Shown here piece by piece: positions 46,297-56,212 of a DNA stretch of 64,000 bases; the first letter of the stretch is position 1, and every line of letters starts with the position of its first letter. The stretch covers positions 124,836-188,835 of the forward strand of contig NZ_KE695654.1 of the NCBI RefSeq assembly GCF_000454065.1, read 5' to 3'. Both the position numbers and the translations under genes were made by a program. The stretch is from Brevibacillus thermoruber 423 (GTDB taxonomy: Bacteria; Bacillota; Bacilli; Brevibacillales; Brevibacillaceae). Below the pieces are notes generated by a model. That model was not told where the DNA came from, did no database searches, and saw only the letters and a list, made by a program, of their open reading frames with translations.

Positions 46297-47082
46297 ATGT
46301 CCGTAAAACTCCCGAAACGAACGGCGTTTGTTCTGTGGGTGTTCATCTGCCTGCTCATGCTGGGGTGCAGCAGTCACGATCGTCCGGAAGAAGGGGATGT
46401 GATTGATAGGCACGGCGGCGTAACACATTTGGAAAAAATGGACGAATTTATTGCCAGCGTATCCCGCAATCAACCTGCGACGCTGCGGTTGATCCGATAC
46501 ACCATCGAAGGCGATCCCATCTTCCATGACTTGTCCTATCAAAATAAAAAAATTGAATTTCGCCTGGACAGTACGGAAGATCAGTTCGGCAAAGGAGAAG
46601 TTGCAACCTATTTCTGCGATGCGCTGGAACGGAAGGAAACCGATACGCTGCTGCAGTACACACTGACGGGTTGTACGGGAAATAACGGGACCATGAAGTT
46701 GTTGACGATTTCCTTTGATGTCGAGAAACAGGATGTCTTTGCATTTGTTTTACAATACGGGGGGAACCTTCCACATGGAGACGTCGCTGAAATACGCGAT
46801 GATCAGCTTTCAAACGAGGCGCGACAACTGATCTACAAAAAGATGGTGCTGTCCAACTATTTGGGGGAAAAGCGATTGTCGACGGAGTGCAATCACACCC
46901 CTCACGTCCGTTATTCCCTCAACGTACAAATCAACGGGGCACTTCGTGAATTCCAATGGGCCGAATGCGATCAGAGTGAAGACGGAAAAACCATGACCGC
47001 ATTGGCAAAGGATATCATTGCAATCGCGACATCCAACGAGGAACGGAAACAGGCACCGGAAACAAACGGTCAGGCCCGGTAG
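46297..47082 (+). CDS. DUF4362 domain lipoprotein
   Basis: The 261-residue protein has a signal peptide with lipobox (CLLMLGCSS) and a DUF4362 domain (GDVIDRHGGVTHLEKMDEFIASV, IRYTIEGDPIFHDLSYQNKKIEFRLDSTEDQFGKG) containing paired Cys (YFCDAL, LTGCTGN). The C-terminal 80 residues have two further Cys that may form a disulphide. It is anchored on the outer face of the membrane. Its function is unknown. ATG 46297 has a GGGGGG-type ribosome binding site upstream. Confidence 0.82.
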   Translation: MSVKLPKRTAFVLWVFICLLMLGCSSHDRPEEGDVIDRHGGVTHLEKMDEFIASVSRNQPATLRLIRYTIEGDPIFHDLSYQNKKIEFRLDSTEDQFGKGEVATYFCDALERKETDTLLQYTLTGCTGNNGTMKLLTISFDVEKQDVFAFVLQYGGNLPHGDVAEIRDDQLSNEARQLIYKKMVLSNYLGEKRLSTECNHTPHVRYSLNVQINGALREFQWAECDQSEDGKTMTALAKDIIAIATSNEERKQAPETNGQAR

Positions 47083-47093
47083 TCCTTGTACAG

Positions 47094-47225
47094 AGGGGGC
47101 GCTCCGTTTTCGCGCAGACCGCCGCTCCGCCCGGTAGAGCTTCGCAAGTCGCTCCGCCTGGCAGCATGCTTCTCCTCCGCTCCCCTCGGTTTGTCCTCAG
47201 TCCGAGCCGGGGGATGCCCCCCGGC
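47094..47225 (-). repeat. Dispersed intergenic repeat, copy D (diverged)
   Basis: GGGGCGCTCCGTTTTCGCG...AAGTCGCTCCGCCTGGCAGCATGCTTCTCC...GGGGGATGCCCCCCGG follows the order of copy B with more mismatches. It lies between the convergent DUF4362 and phosphodiester glycosidase genes. Confidence 0.7.
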
Positions 47226-47240
47226 AACCTGACCGGACCT

Positions 47241-48389
47241 TTATGGAGACGGCGCGCCTCCTTTCTTCCGAATGGTTGCGATGCGTTTCTGCTGATCCCA
47301 CTCGATTTCCCCATCCAGCAGCTCCGCCACCAGCCGGAGCGGGACCATCTCCGTGCCGGCAATCATTCTCTTTTCCACCAATAGGGGGATCGCCTTTCCA
47401 TCCCGGAAAACCTTCCCCTGTTTCGTTATTCGGATGACCGTTCCCTCTTTGGCTGCCACCAGTGCGCCGTCCTGCTGGTCAACGTGAACGGCCGCCCCCA
47501 GTTTCTCGAAGGCCTCCGCGGTCGGAACGTAGATGCTCCCGCGTATCAGTACGGGCGGAGTGAGGAAGGAAATCCGCTCTGTTTGCCGCATGACCTGGAT
47601 GGGGGCGGTTTTCCGGGGGACGACCACCAAGGCGTTGCTCAATTCCCTGCCCGGCGCCGTCAGCAGCTTTCCATGCGCGTAAAGGCCGGACGACGCTCCG
47701 CCGTCCAGGTTCATCGCCGCCACCAGTCCCATCGACTGGCAGATGCCGGCCAATTGGGCCAGGGTGACGTTGGGGACCGTTCCCATCACCAGTTGATGGT
47801 TCGCCGTGTAGCCAATGAACGAACGCTGTCCGCTTGCCTTGGTCAGCTTCGGATCGTTCATTCCCTCCGCGACCGGATTGACGACGATTTTGCCGTCCTT
47901 TACCAACGTGGGGCCCGCACTGGTGACATGTTGAAACGAATCCGCATCAAACCGGGAGGAACGGTCGATCACCGGCAGGGCGTTTCCGTTGAATCCGATG
48001 GACGACCCGCTGACGCCGTCGTGTTTCTTCTCGTAGTCAATGACGATCAACCCCCAGGGCGGCTTGTAGTCCCCCTTGTTGTAGGCCATGAAAAACGATC
48101 CGTTAATGGCGGCCAATGCCCCCGTTCGTTTCGCCATCCCCGCCAGGCTTTCCGTCCTGCCCAGCTCGTCCCGGGCCAGAACCGGACGGACTTCCAGCCG
48201 GGGATCGTTGAGGTTGATCGTGACGAACTGGACGGTTCGGCTTCCGGCGGACGTGGAAACCTTCTTGCTTCCCGCCATCACGCTCGCGGATACATCCTTC
48301 GTCTGCGGCGCTCCCTGCGCGGCCAGATGCGCCGGCAGGGCAAGAACGCCGAGCAACACCATGGTTGCTAGCCATTTCCCCATTCTCAT
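47241..48389 (-). CDS. Secreted phosphodiester glycosidase (NAGPA) domain protein with copper amine oxidase-like C-terminus
   Basis: The protein has about 382 residues from ATG 48389 (GTG 48401 is an alternative). A signal peptide (WLATMVLLGVLALPAHLAAQ) precedes a NAGPA-type domain with ALAAINGSFFMAYN and the active-site region MNLDGGASSGLYAHGKLL. A C-terminal Cu_amine_oxidN1 module follows (LIRGSIYVPTAEAFEKLGAAVHV, GTEMVPLRLVAELLDGEIEWDQQKRIATI). Such proteins act on cell-surface polymers or teichoic acid-like phosphodiesters, and some affect exopolysaccharide. The exact role is unknown. Confidence 0.88.
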   Translation of the reverse strand: MRMGKWLATMVLLGVLALPAHLAAQGAPQTKDVSASVMAGSKKVSTSAGSRTVQFVTINLNDPRLEVRPVLARDELGRTESLAGMAKRTGALAAINGSFFMAYNKGDYKPPWGLIVIDYEKKHDGVSGSSIGFNGNALPVIDRSSRFDADSFQHVTSAGPTLVKDGKIVVNPVAEGMNDPKLTKASGQRSFIGYTANHQLVMGTVPNVTLAQLAGICQSMGLVAAMNLDGGASSGLYAHGKLLTAPGRELSNALVVVPRKTAPIQVMRQTERISFLTPPVLIRGSIYVPTAEAFEKLGAAVHVDQQDGALVAAKEGTVIRITKQGKVFRDGKAIPLLVEKRMIAGTEMVPLRLVAELLDGEIEWDQQKRIATIRKKGGAPSP

Positions 48390-48447
48390 CTCTACCTTCA
48401 CCTGTTCCGAAACTTTTTTCCCTCTTTCAAAAAACAGGATTATTTTA

Positions 48448-48705
48448 TCATGTTTTTCCATTTGCGGGCACCGCGTGAACGCTTTGCATGTTTCCCTTTT
48501 TCCACCGCTTCCTCGGCGCGCCGTAGAACAAAAAAGTGATCGGGACGTTGTTCATCGGATATCCGGAAGCGGATGTCCCCCCTACAGACCGAATGCCGGC
48601 GGAAGAAAAAACAACGTGGCTGTGGAACAACCATTCCGTGCCTCGAAGCAGCAACATTCCCAGTTTGTGAACCACGCTCCAGACGAAGATCAGGTACAAA
48701 AACAA
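48448..48705 (-). CDS. Possible small membrane protein downstream of hutI (weak)
   Basis: An 85-residue frame starts at a TTG 14 bases after the hutI stop and has an N-terminal hydrophobic stretch (FLYLIFVWSVVHKLGMLLL). The ribosome binding site (GCAGCAG) is poor and I recognise no family. Its C-terminal part is Lys/Arg-rich. It may be spurious. Confidence 0.2.
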   Translation of the reverse strand: MFLYLIFVWSVVHKLGMLLLRGTEWLFHSHVVFSSAGIRSVGGTSASGYPMNNVPITFLFYGAPRKRWKKGNMQSVHAVPANGKT

Positions 48706-48718
48706 CTGCTGCAGCGCG

Positions 48719-50005
48719 TCAATCTTCCATCAGCCGTCCTCCGGCCACCACGACGCGCCCTTTCTTGATCACCGTGTCCACGTGGTTGATGCCAAAGTGG
48801 TACGGCACATACGCCAGGTTTTCCGCGTTGAACAGCACCAGATCCGCCTGCTTGCCGGGCTCGAGACTGCCAATCTGGTCTCCCCGGCCGATCGCATAGG
48901 CTGCGTTGATGGTCATGGCGGTGATCACTTCCTCCGGTGACATGCCCAAATGCAGGCAGGCCAGGGTCATCACGAGCTGCAGCGATTCCGTGGGGGAACT
49001 GCCCGGATTGTAGTCCGTGGACAGCGCAACCGGCACTCCTTCCTCGATCATGTCCCGGGCTCGAGCGTGGGACTTGGCGCGCAGGTTGAACGACGTCGCC
49101 GGCAGGCAGACGGCGATCACGCCCGCATCCCGCATCGCTTTCAGCCCCTCATCGGTGGCGGCGAGCAGATGCTCCGCGGAAATGCAGCCCATCTCTGCGG
49201 CAAGCTGCGCTCCGCCGAGCGGTTCAATTTCGTCGGCATGCAGCTTCAACCCGAAACCCAGCTCTTTCGCGGCGGCGAGAATCGCACGCGACTCGTCCAC
49301 CGAAAACACCCCGTGCTCGCAAAAGACGTCGCAATACTCGGCCAGCCCCTGCCGCTTCACTTCCGGCAGCATCTCCTCGATCACCAGCTTGACGTACTCG
49401 GCGGAGCGGCCTTTGTACTCCGACGGCACGGCGTGCGCTCCCATGAACGTCGACACCAGGTCGATCGGGTGTGTTTCGTCCAACCGCCTGGTCACGCGGA
49501 GCTGCTTCAGCTCGTCTTCCAGCGTCAGCCCGTAGCCGCTTTTGGCCTCTACGGTCGTCGCCCCGTACAGCATCATGATATCCAGACTCTTCCTTGCCTT
49601 TTCATACAGTTCGTCTTCCGTCGCAGCCCGCGTCGCCCGCACCGTGCTGAGAATCCCGCCGCCCTGGGCGAGGATGTCCAGATACGACAAGCCCTTCTGT
49701 TTCAAGACCAGTTCGTTTTCCCGGGAACCTCCGTGCACCAGATGGGTGTGCGGGTCGACCAGGCCCGGCGTCACCAGCCGCCCTTCCGCATCCAGGGTTC
49801 GCTCGACGGGCAGCCCGGCGATTTCCGCCCGGACGTCCGCTTCCGCTCCGGCGGCCACGATTTTGCCGTCCGCAATGGCCACGGCTCCTCCCGTCACGGG
49901 GCCGACATCCGACATCTCGCGGCCCCGCCGCGGCCCCGGCCTGCCGCCCATCGTCACCAGCACACCGATGTTGTGTACCAACAGATCAATCCGTTCCGGT
50001 TTCAT
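48719..50005 (-). CDS. hutI: Imidazolonepropionase
   Basis: ATG 50005 with GAGGAGGGA upstream gives 428 residues, as expected for HutI. The metal-dependent amidohydrolase motifs are VDPHTHLVHGGSRENE, KLHADEIEPLGGAQLAAEMG, SAEHLLAATDEGLKAM and LSTDYNPGSSPTESLQLVMTLA. It hydrolyses 4-imidazolone-5-propionate to N-formimino-L-glutamate. It is the last clear gene of the hut segment. An intercistronic hairpin lies between it and hutU. Confidence 0.95.
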   Translation of the reverse strand: MKPERIDLLVHNIGVLVTMGGRPGPRRGREMSDVGPVTGGAVAIADGKIVAAGAEADVRAEIAGLPVERTLDAEGRLVTPGLVDPHTHLVHGGSRENELVLKQKGLSYLDILAQGGGILSTVRATRAATEDELYEKARKSLDIMMLYGATTVEAKSGYGLTLEDELKQLRVTRRLDETHPIDLVSTFMGAHAVPSEYKGRSAEYVKLVIEEMLPEVKRQGLAEYCDVFCEHGVFSVDESRAILAAAKELGFGLKLHADEIEPLGGAQLAAEMGCISAEHLLAATDEGLKAMRDAGVIAVCLPATSFNLRAKSHARARDMIEEGVPVALSTDYNPGSSPTESLQLVMTLACLHLGMSPEEVITAMTINAAYAIGRGDQIGSLEPGKQADLVLFNAENLAYVPYHFGINHVDTVIKKGRVVVAGGRLMED

Positions 50006-50025
50006 GCTCTCCCTCCTCATGGGAA

Positions 50026-50065
50026 GCATCCCGAGGAAAACCTCCCTCGGGATGCCGCTTTTTTT
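50026..50065. terminator. Hairpin between hutU and hutI, terminator-like on the opposite strand
   Basis: GCATCCCGAGG (50026-50036) and CCTCGGGATGC (50045-50055) form a perfect 11-base stem. On the plus strand it is followed by seven T (50059-50065), which would stop transcription opposite to the hut genes. On the hut strand the same stem is not followed by T and sits 21 bases before the hutI start. Confidence 0.65.
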
Positions 50066-50099
50066 CGAGGTTGTTCCGCACTTCATTTCCCCAGACCGT

Positions 50100-51764
<1,665 letters not shown>

Positions 51765-51785
51765 GGGGTCCTCTCTCCTTTTCTC

Positions 51786-52760
51786 TTAGTGTTTTCTCGT
51801 CATGACGCCTGCCAGGAACGTGAGGATCACGTGCAGCGCCGTTCGAACCGTCGCCCGGCGCGGGTCCTGCAGGGGATCGATGCAGACCACGTCGAATCCT
51901 TTGACCTTCGGGTTTTGGCCAAGCAGGTACACAGCGTCGAGGAGCTGCCACGACGTCATGCCAGCCGGCACCATGGCCGGGACACCCGGCCCGAACGCCT
52001 GATCCAGCACGTCCATGTCCACCGTCACGTAGATGGCGTCCGTGCCGCTGCCGGCGATCTCCATCGCCTTGTGAATCAGCGGCTCGATCCCTTCCCGGGC
52101 CACCTGCCGGGCGGTAAACTGGGTAATGCCCTGCGAAACCGCGTATTCCTGGTACGGCTTGGAGTTGGCAAAGCTGTGAATCCCCACTTGGGCGATGTGC
52201 TGCCCTTCCACCGTGCCCGATTCCAGTAGGCCGCGGATCGGAGTGCCGTTGGTCGGTCCGCCGTCTTCCAGATTCCGTACATCCATATGCGCGTCAATTT
52301 GCACGATGCCCACCTTTCCGGCAAACCTCCTTTTAAATGCCTTGACCGACGGGCAGGTGATGGAGTGGTCTCCCCCTGCAATGATCGGGAGCAGGTCGGG
52401 CAGCGATTCGTAGACATTGGTCAGCGCCTGCTCGATGTTGGCGTGGCAGCGGTACAGGTCCGTGGGATGCATCTGGATGTCCCCCAGGTCGCCTGCCCGC
52501 AGCTCCTGAAGGTCGACGTCATAGTCGATGCTGTATGTCGTCACAGTGGGAAACAGTTCCCGCAGCGCATTGGGCGTCATGGACGCCGCCGACACGCTGA
52601 TCGACGTCTTGGAGAGCGGCACGCCGATAAACCCGATGTCGACCGGTTCCTCCCCGTCCCACGGCGTCAGCCACTGGGACACTTTGGTCTCATACCGGTC
52701 CCGCCAGTTAGACCGGCGGACCAGTTCCGGAGGATTCAACAAATCAATCCTTTTTTTCAA
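51786..52760 (-). CDS. hutG: Formimidoylglutamase
   Basis: The 324-residue arginase-family enzyme has manganese motifs GGDHSITCPSVKAF, QIDAHMDVRNL and TVDMDVLDQAFGPGVPAMVPAG. It hydrolyses formiminoglutamate to glutamate and formamide, the last step of the HutUIG pathway. Position at the head of hutU-hutI favours this over arginase or agmatinase. It begins 33 bases after livF, so it appears to be in the same transcript as the importer. Confidence 0.93.
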   Translation of the reverse strand: MKKRIDLLNPPELVRRSNWRDRYETKVSQWLTPWDGEEPVDIGFIGVPLSKTSISVSAASMTPNALRELFPTVTTYSIDYDVDLQELRAGDLGDIQMHPTDLYRCHANIEQALTNVYESLPDLLPIIAGGDHSITCPSVKAFKRRFAGKVGIVQIDAHMDVRNLEDGGPTNGTPIRGLLESGTVEGQHIAQVGIHSFANSKPYQEYAVSQGITQFTARQVAREGIEPLIHKAMEIAGSGTDAIYVTVDMDVLDQAFGPGVPAMVPAGMTSWQLLDAVYLLGQNPKVKGFDVVCIDPLQDPRRATVRTALHVILTFLAGVMTRKH

Positions 52761-52793
52761 TAAAATCCCTCCTTGTATAACAACGATCCAGCA

Positions 52794-53498
52794 CTAGCCA
52801 CCGAGATACGCTTTTTTCACGATGCCCTGCTCCTTCAGTTCTTCAGCCGTTCCGTGGAAACGGATCTCCCCGTGCTCCAGGACGTAGCCGCGATCGGCAA
52901 CGGAGAGAGCCATCGTCGCGTTTTGCTCGACCAGAAGGATCGTCATGCCCTGCCGCTTGATCTGCCGGATCGTCTGAAAGATGTCTTTCACCACGATCGG
53001 CGCGAGCCCCATGGACGGCTCATCCAGGATGAGCAGACGCGGCTTCGCCATCAGCGCCCGGCCGATCGCCAGCATCTGCTGTTCGCCCCCGCTCATCGTG
53101 CCGGCGAGCTGGTCTTTGCGCTCGGCCAGGCGGGGAAACAGTCCGAACACGGTCTCCATCTCCCGCTCCCGTTCCGCTTTGGACGCCTTGCGCGAATACG
53201 CGCCCATCAAGAGGTTGTCGGTGACGGTCAGCTTGGGAAAGACCCGCCGCCCTTCCGGCACCATTACGATCCCTCCCTGCACGATGCGGTGGGTGGGAAC
53301 TCCATTTAATTCGTTCCCGCCGTAACGGATCGAGCCCTTGGCCGGGAGCACCCCGCAGATTGCGTTGAGCGTCGTGGTCTTGCCCGCCCCGTTGGAGCCG
53401 ATCAGCGTCACCACCTCGCCTTCCTCGACGGAGAGCGACAGGTCGCGCACGGCGTGAATGCTCCCATACCAGACATTCAGCTTGTCAATGTGCAGCAC
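52794..53498 (-). CDS. livF: ABC transporter ATP-binding protein LivF type
   Basis: The 234-residue ATPase has Walker A GSNGAGKTTTL, the signature MSGGEQQMLAIGRAL, Walker B LLILDEPSMGLAP and the LivF-typical N-terminus (LNVWYGSIHAVRDLSLSVEEGE). It overlaps livG by 14 bases. With LivG it powers the permease pair LivHM. Histidine or a histidine derivative is the likely cargo, given the hut genes that follow. Confidence 0.92.
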   Translation of the reverse strand: MLHIDKLNVWYGSIHAVRDLSLSVEEGEVVTLIGSNGAGKTTTLNAICGVLPAKGSIRYGGNELNGVPTHRIVQGGIVMVPEGRRVFPKLTVTDNLLMGAYSRKASKAEREREMETVFGLFPRLAERKDQLAGTMSGGEQQMLAIGRALMAKPRLLILDEPSMGLAPIVVKDIFQTIRQIKRQGMTILLVEQNATMALSVADRGYVLEHGEIRFHGTAEELKEQGIVKKAYLGG

Positions 53499-54279
53499 CG
53501 CTGGCCACCTCCTCTCCCTCTTCCTTGCCGATGTACGCTTCGATCACGGCCGGATGGGAGACGACCGCCTCCGGCACGTCGTCGGCGATCTTCACCCCGT
53601 GGTCCAGCACGGCGATGCGGTCGCACAGCCCGACAACCATGGAGACGTTGTGCTCGATGAGGATGACGGTCGTTCCCTGTTCGCTGATACGGCGGATGAG
53701 ATCCGTCATCTCCTGCACTTCCTCGGCGTTCATGCCGGCGGTCGGCTCATCCAGAAGAAGCAGCTTGGGCTGGGAGACGAGCGCCCGGGCGATTTCCACC
53801 CGCCGCTGGTTTCCGTAAGACAGGTTTCCCGCCTGCTCGTACTCGCAGCCCGCGAGTCCGACTGTCTCCAGCATGCGCAGGCTTTCTTCCGTCACCATCC
53901 GCTCCTCGTACCGGGCGGAACGGAGGCCCAGGATCGACGCCCAGAGCCCGGTGCCGGTTTTGTGGAACATCCCCACCTTCACGTTGTCCAGCACCGTCTC
54001 TTCCTTCAAAAGCCGGATGTTTTGAAAGGTCCGGGCGATCCCGCACCGGGCGATGCGAAAGGGACGCAGCCCCTGAATCTCCCGTCCTTCAAACGCGATC
54101 ATGCCGGCGTCCGGCTTGTAAATGCCCGTCAGGATGTTAAAAAATGTGGTTTTTCCTGCGCCGTTGGGGCCGATGAGCCCGACGATTTCTCCCTGGCGGA
54201 CCTTGAGGCTGACGTTATCCACCGCCGTCAATCCGCCGAACCGCTTGGTGATCCCCTGCATGTCAAGCAACCCGATCAC
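53485..54279 (-). CDS. livG: ABC transporter ATP-binding protein LivG type
   Basis: The 264-residue ATPase has Walker A GPNGAGKTTFFN, the signature LSYGNQRRVEIARAL, Walker B LLLLDEPTAGMNAEE, and the LivG-specific insert before it (GMFHKTGTGLWASILGL). It overlaps livM by 17 bases and livF by 14, so all are translationally coupled. Confidence 0.93.
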   Translation of the reverse strand: MIGLLDMQGITKRFGGLTAVDNVSLKVRQGEIVGLIGPNGAGKTTFFNILTGIYKPDAGMIAFEGREIQGLRPFRIARCGIARTFQNIRLLKEETVLDNVKVGMFHKTGTGLWASILGLRSARYEERMVTEESLRMLETVGLAGCEYEQAGNLSYGNQRRVEIARALVSQPKLLLLDEPTAGMNAEEVQEMTDLIRRISEQGTTVILIEHNVSMVVGLCDRIAVLDHGVKIADDVPEAVVSHPAVIEAYIGKEEGEEVASGAAH

Positions 54280-55210
54280 CGCCTTTGTCCAAGGTTTTGA
54301 CCGCTGACCGGCGGATGTTCACCAGCTTTGTGCCGTTTTTGCCGAACAACCCTTTTGGCCGGTACCGCATGATCAGCACCATGAGAATGCCGTACAGCAT
54401 CATTTTGTAGGTGTCCAGGTACTTCGGATCGACGAGTTCGAACTCAAAGAGCCGGAACATCTCAGGCAGCATGTACAGGAGCGTAACCCCGAAGAAAGTG
54501 CCGAAGATGCTGCTCAGCCCTCCCAGCACCACCATGCTCAGCACCGTGGCCGAAACGGTGAAGCCGAATGATTCGCCGCTGATAAACGACACCTTGTGAG
54601 CAAACAGCGCCCCGGCCGCTCCCGCGTAGGCCCCTCCGATGGCAAACACCAGCACCTTGTAATACGTCGTGTTGATGCCCATCGACTGCGCCACCGTCTC
54701 GTCCTCGCGGATTGTCATCCAGGCCCGGCCGATGCGCGACCCGGTCATCTTTTTCATGATGACCACGGCGACAATCAGCACAACCGTCACCAGAAGCAGG
54801 TACCCCGTGTTTTTCAGCGGTGTCCCGAACAGGGAAGGAGCCGGGATTGAGTCAATGCCGTAGGCCCCGCCGGTGATATCCGCGTTCTTGAAGAAGGACT
54901 GGGCGATCAGCCCGAGCCCGAGCGTGGTGATCGCCAGAAAGTCTTCCCGCACCCGCAGGCTGGGAAGCCCAAACAGCGCGCTGATGAGGAAGGTGACGAC
55001 CACGGCGGCTGCCATGGAAAGCCAGGCATTCCACCCGTACTTCACGGACAGGATGACGGAGGTGTAGGCGCCGATGCCGTAGAACGCGGCGTGCCCCAGC
55101 GACACCTGTCCGGCGTAGCCCGTGATCAGATTCAGTCCCAACCCGAGCAGCAGGTAGATCATCCAGAAGACAACAATGTCAACGTAATAGGGGTTGAAGA
55201 GATCGTCCAT
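54263..55210 (-). CDS. livM: Branched-chain-type ABC transporter permease LivM
   Basis: ATG 55210 with TAGGTGG just upstream gives 315 residues with about nine membrane helices. LivM motifs are LNLITGYAGQVSLGHAAFYGIGAYTSV, EDFLAITTLGLGLIAQSFFKN, GRAWMTIREDETVAQSMGINTTYYKV, and VVLGGLSSIFGTFFGV. The C-terminal part (RYRPKGLFGKNG) is the family end motif, with an extra 18 residues. A GTG at 55219 is an alternative start. Confidence 0.93.
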   Translation of the reverse strand: MDDLFNPYYVDIVVFWMIYLLLGLGLNLITGYAGQVSLGHAAFYGIGAYTSVILSVKYGWNAWLSMAAAVVVTFLISALFGLPSLRVREDFLAITTLGLGLIAQSFFKNADITGGAYGIDSIPAPSLFGTPLKNTGYLLLVTVVLIVAVVIMKKMTGSRIGRAWMTIREDETVAQSMGINTTYYKVLVFAIGGAYAGAAGALFAHKVSFISGESFGFTVSATVLSMVVLGGLSSIFGTFFGVTLLYMLPEMFRLFEFELVDPKYLDTYKMMLYGILMVLIMRYRPKGLFGKNGTKLVNIRRSAVKTLDKGGDRVA

Positions 55211-55219
55211 CGCGACCAC

Positions 55220-56101
55220 CTACACTTTCTCCACGTGCTTGCCGAACAGTCCGGACGGCCGCACCAGCAAGATCAGAATCAGGATCACAAACGCGATCGC
55301 ATCTTTGTCGACGACCATCCCGGTCATGAAACCGTCGCTAAGCGATTCCACGATACCGAGGATCAGGCCGCCGGCGATGGTCCCCGGGATGGACCCCAAT
55401 CCGCCGAGGACCACCACGCAGAACGCTTTCAGCCCGGGAATCGCCCCCATCGTGGGAAAGAGCGCGTTAAAATTCCATGCGACCAGCACGCCCGCGGCAG
55501 CGGCCAGCGCCGATCCGATCATGAACGTCACCGACACCACGCGGTTGACGTTTACGCCCATCAGCGACGCCGCCCGCATGTCCTGGGCGGCCGCTTGGAT
55601 GGCGATCCCCATCCGGGTACACTTCAGGAACGCGTACAAGAGTCCCAGGCCGATCAATCCGGCCAGGATGATGAACAGTTTCACGTTGGTAAACGTGACC
55701 GATTCCGTCAATTGGATGACGGACACCTCGACACCCGTCTCGGGAAACGCCTGGGTATCGGAGGTGAAGATCACCTGGAACAGGTTTTCGAGGAAAATGG
55801 CAACACCTACGCCGCTGATCAAGGTGGCGATGGGATGGGCTCCCCTGAGCGGCCGGTAGGCAATGCGCTCGACCGCCACGCCGGCCAGAGCAGCCGCCGC
55901 CATGGCAAACAGGATGGCAAGGGCAAACGGCAGGTGCAGATACGTGATGGCAATCATCGCCGCAAACGCGCCGACCATGTAAATGACGCCGTGAGCAAAG
56001 TGGAGCAGCTTCAACACCCCGTACACCATGGTCAGCCCCACGGACACCAGAATGTAGATAAAGCCGAGCGCCACTCCGTTCAGGATTTGCTGTGCCAGCA
56101 C
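55220..56101 (-). CDS. livH: Branched-chain-type ABC transporter permease LivH
   Basis: GTG 56101 with AAAGGAG 8 bases upstream gives 293 residues. LivH motifs are QQILNGVALGFIYILVSVGLTMVYGVLKLLHFAHGVIYMVGAF, VERIAYRPLRGAHPIATLISGVGVAIFLEN, CVVVLGGLGSIPGTIAGGLILG and VRPSGLFGKH. The longer open frame to 56131 includes the ribosome binding site and is unlikely. It pairs with LivM. Confidence 0.93.
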   Translation of the reverse strand: MLAQQILNGVALGFIYILVSVGLTMVYGVLKLLHFAHGVIYMVGAFAAMIAITYLHLPFALAILFAMAAAALAGVAVERIAYRPLRGAHPIATLISGVGVAIFLENLFQVIFTSDTQAFPETGVEVSVIQLTESVTFTNVKLFIILAGLIGLGLLYAFLKCTRMGIAIQAAAQDMRAASLMGVNVNRVVSVTFMIGSALAAAAGVLVAWNFNALFPTMGAIPGLKAFCVVVLGGLGSIPGTIAGGLILGIVESLSDGFMTGMVVDKDAIAFVILILILLVRPSGLFGKHVEKV

Positions 56102-56212
56102 CCGTCTCACTCCTTTCAAGCCGAGAGTCAAAGCTGAGAGAAAAAAGGGAGGACCAACGGGCGATCCTCACCTGCATAAAACACCAAGCCGAAACCCTCA
56201 CGAAACGATCAG

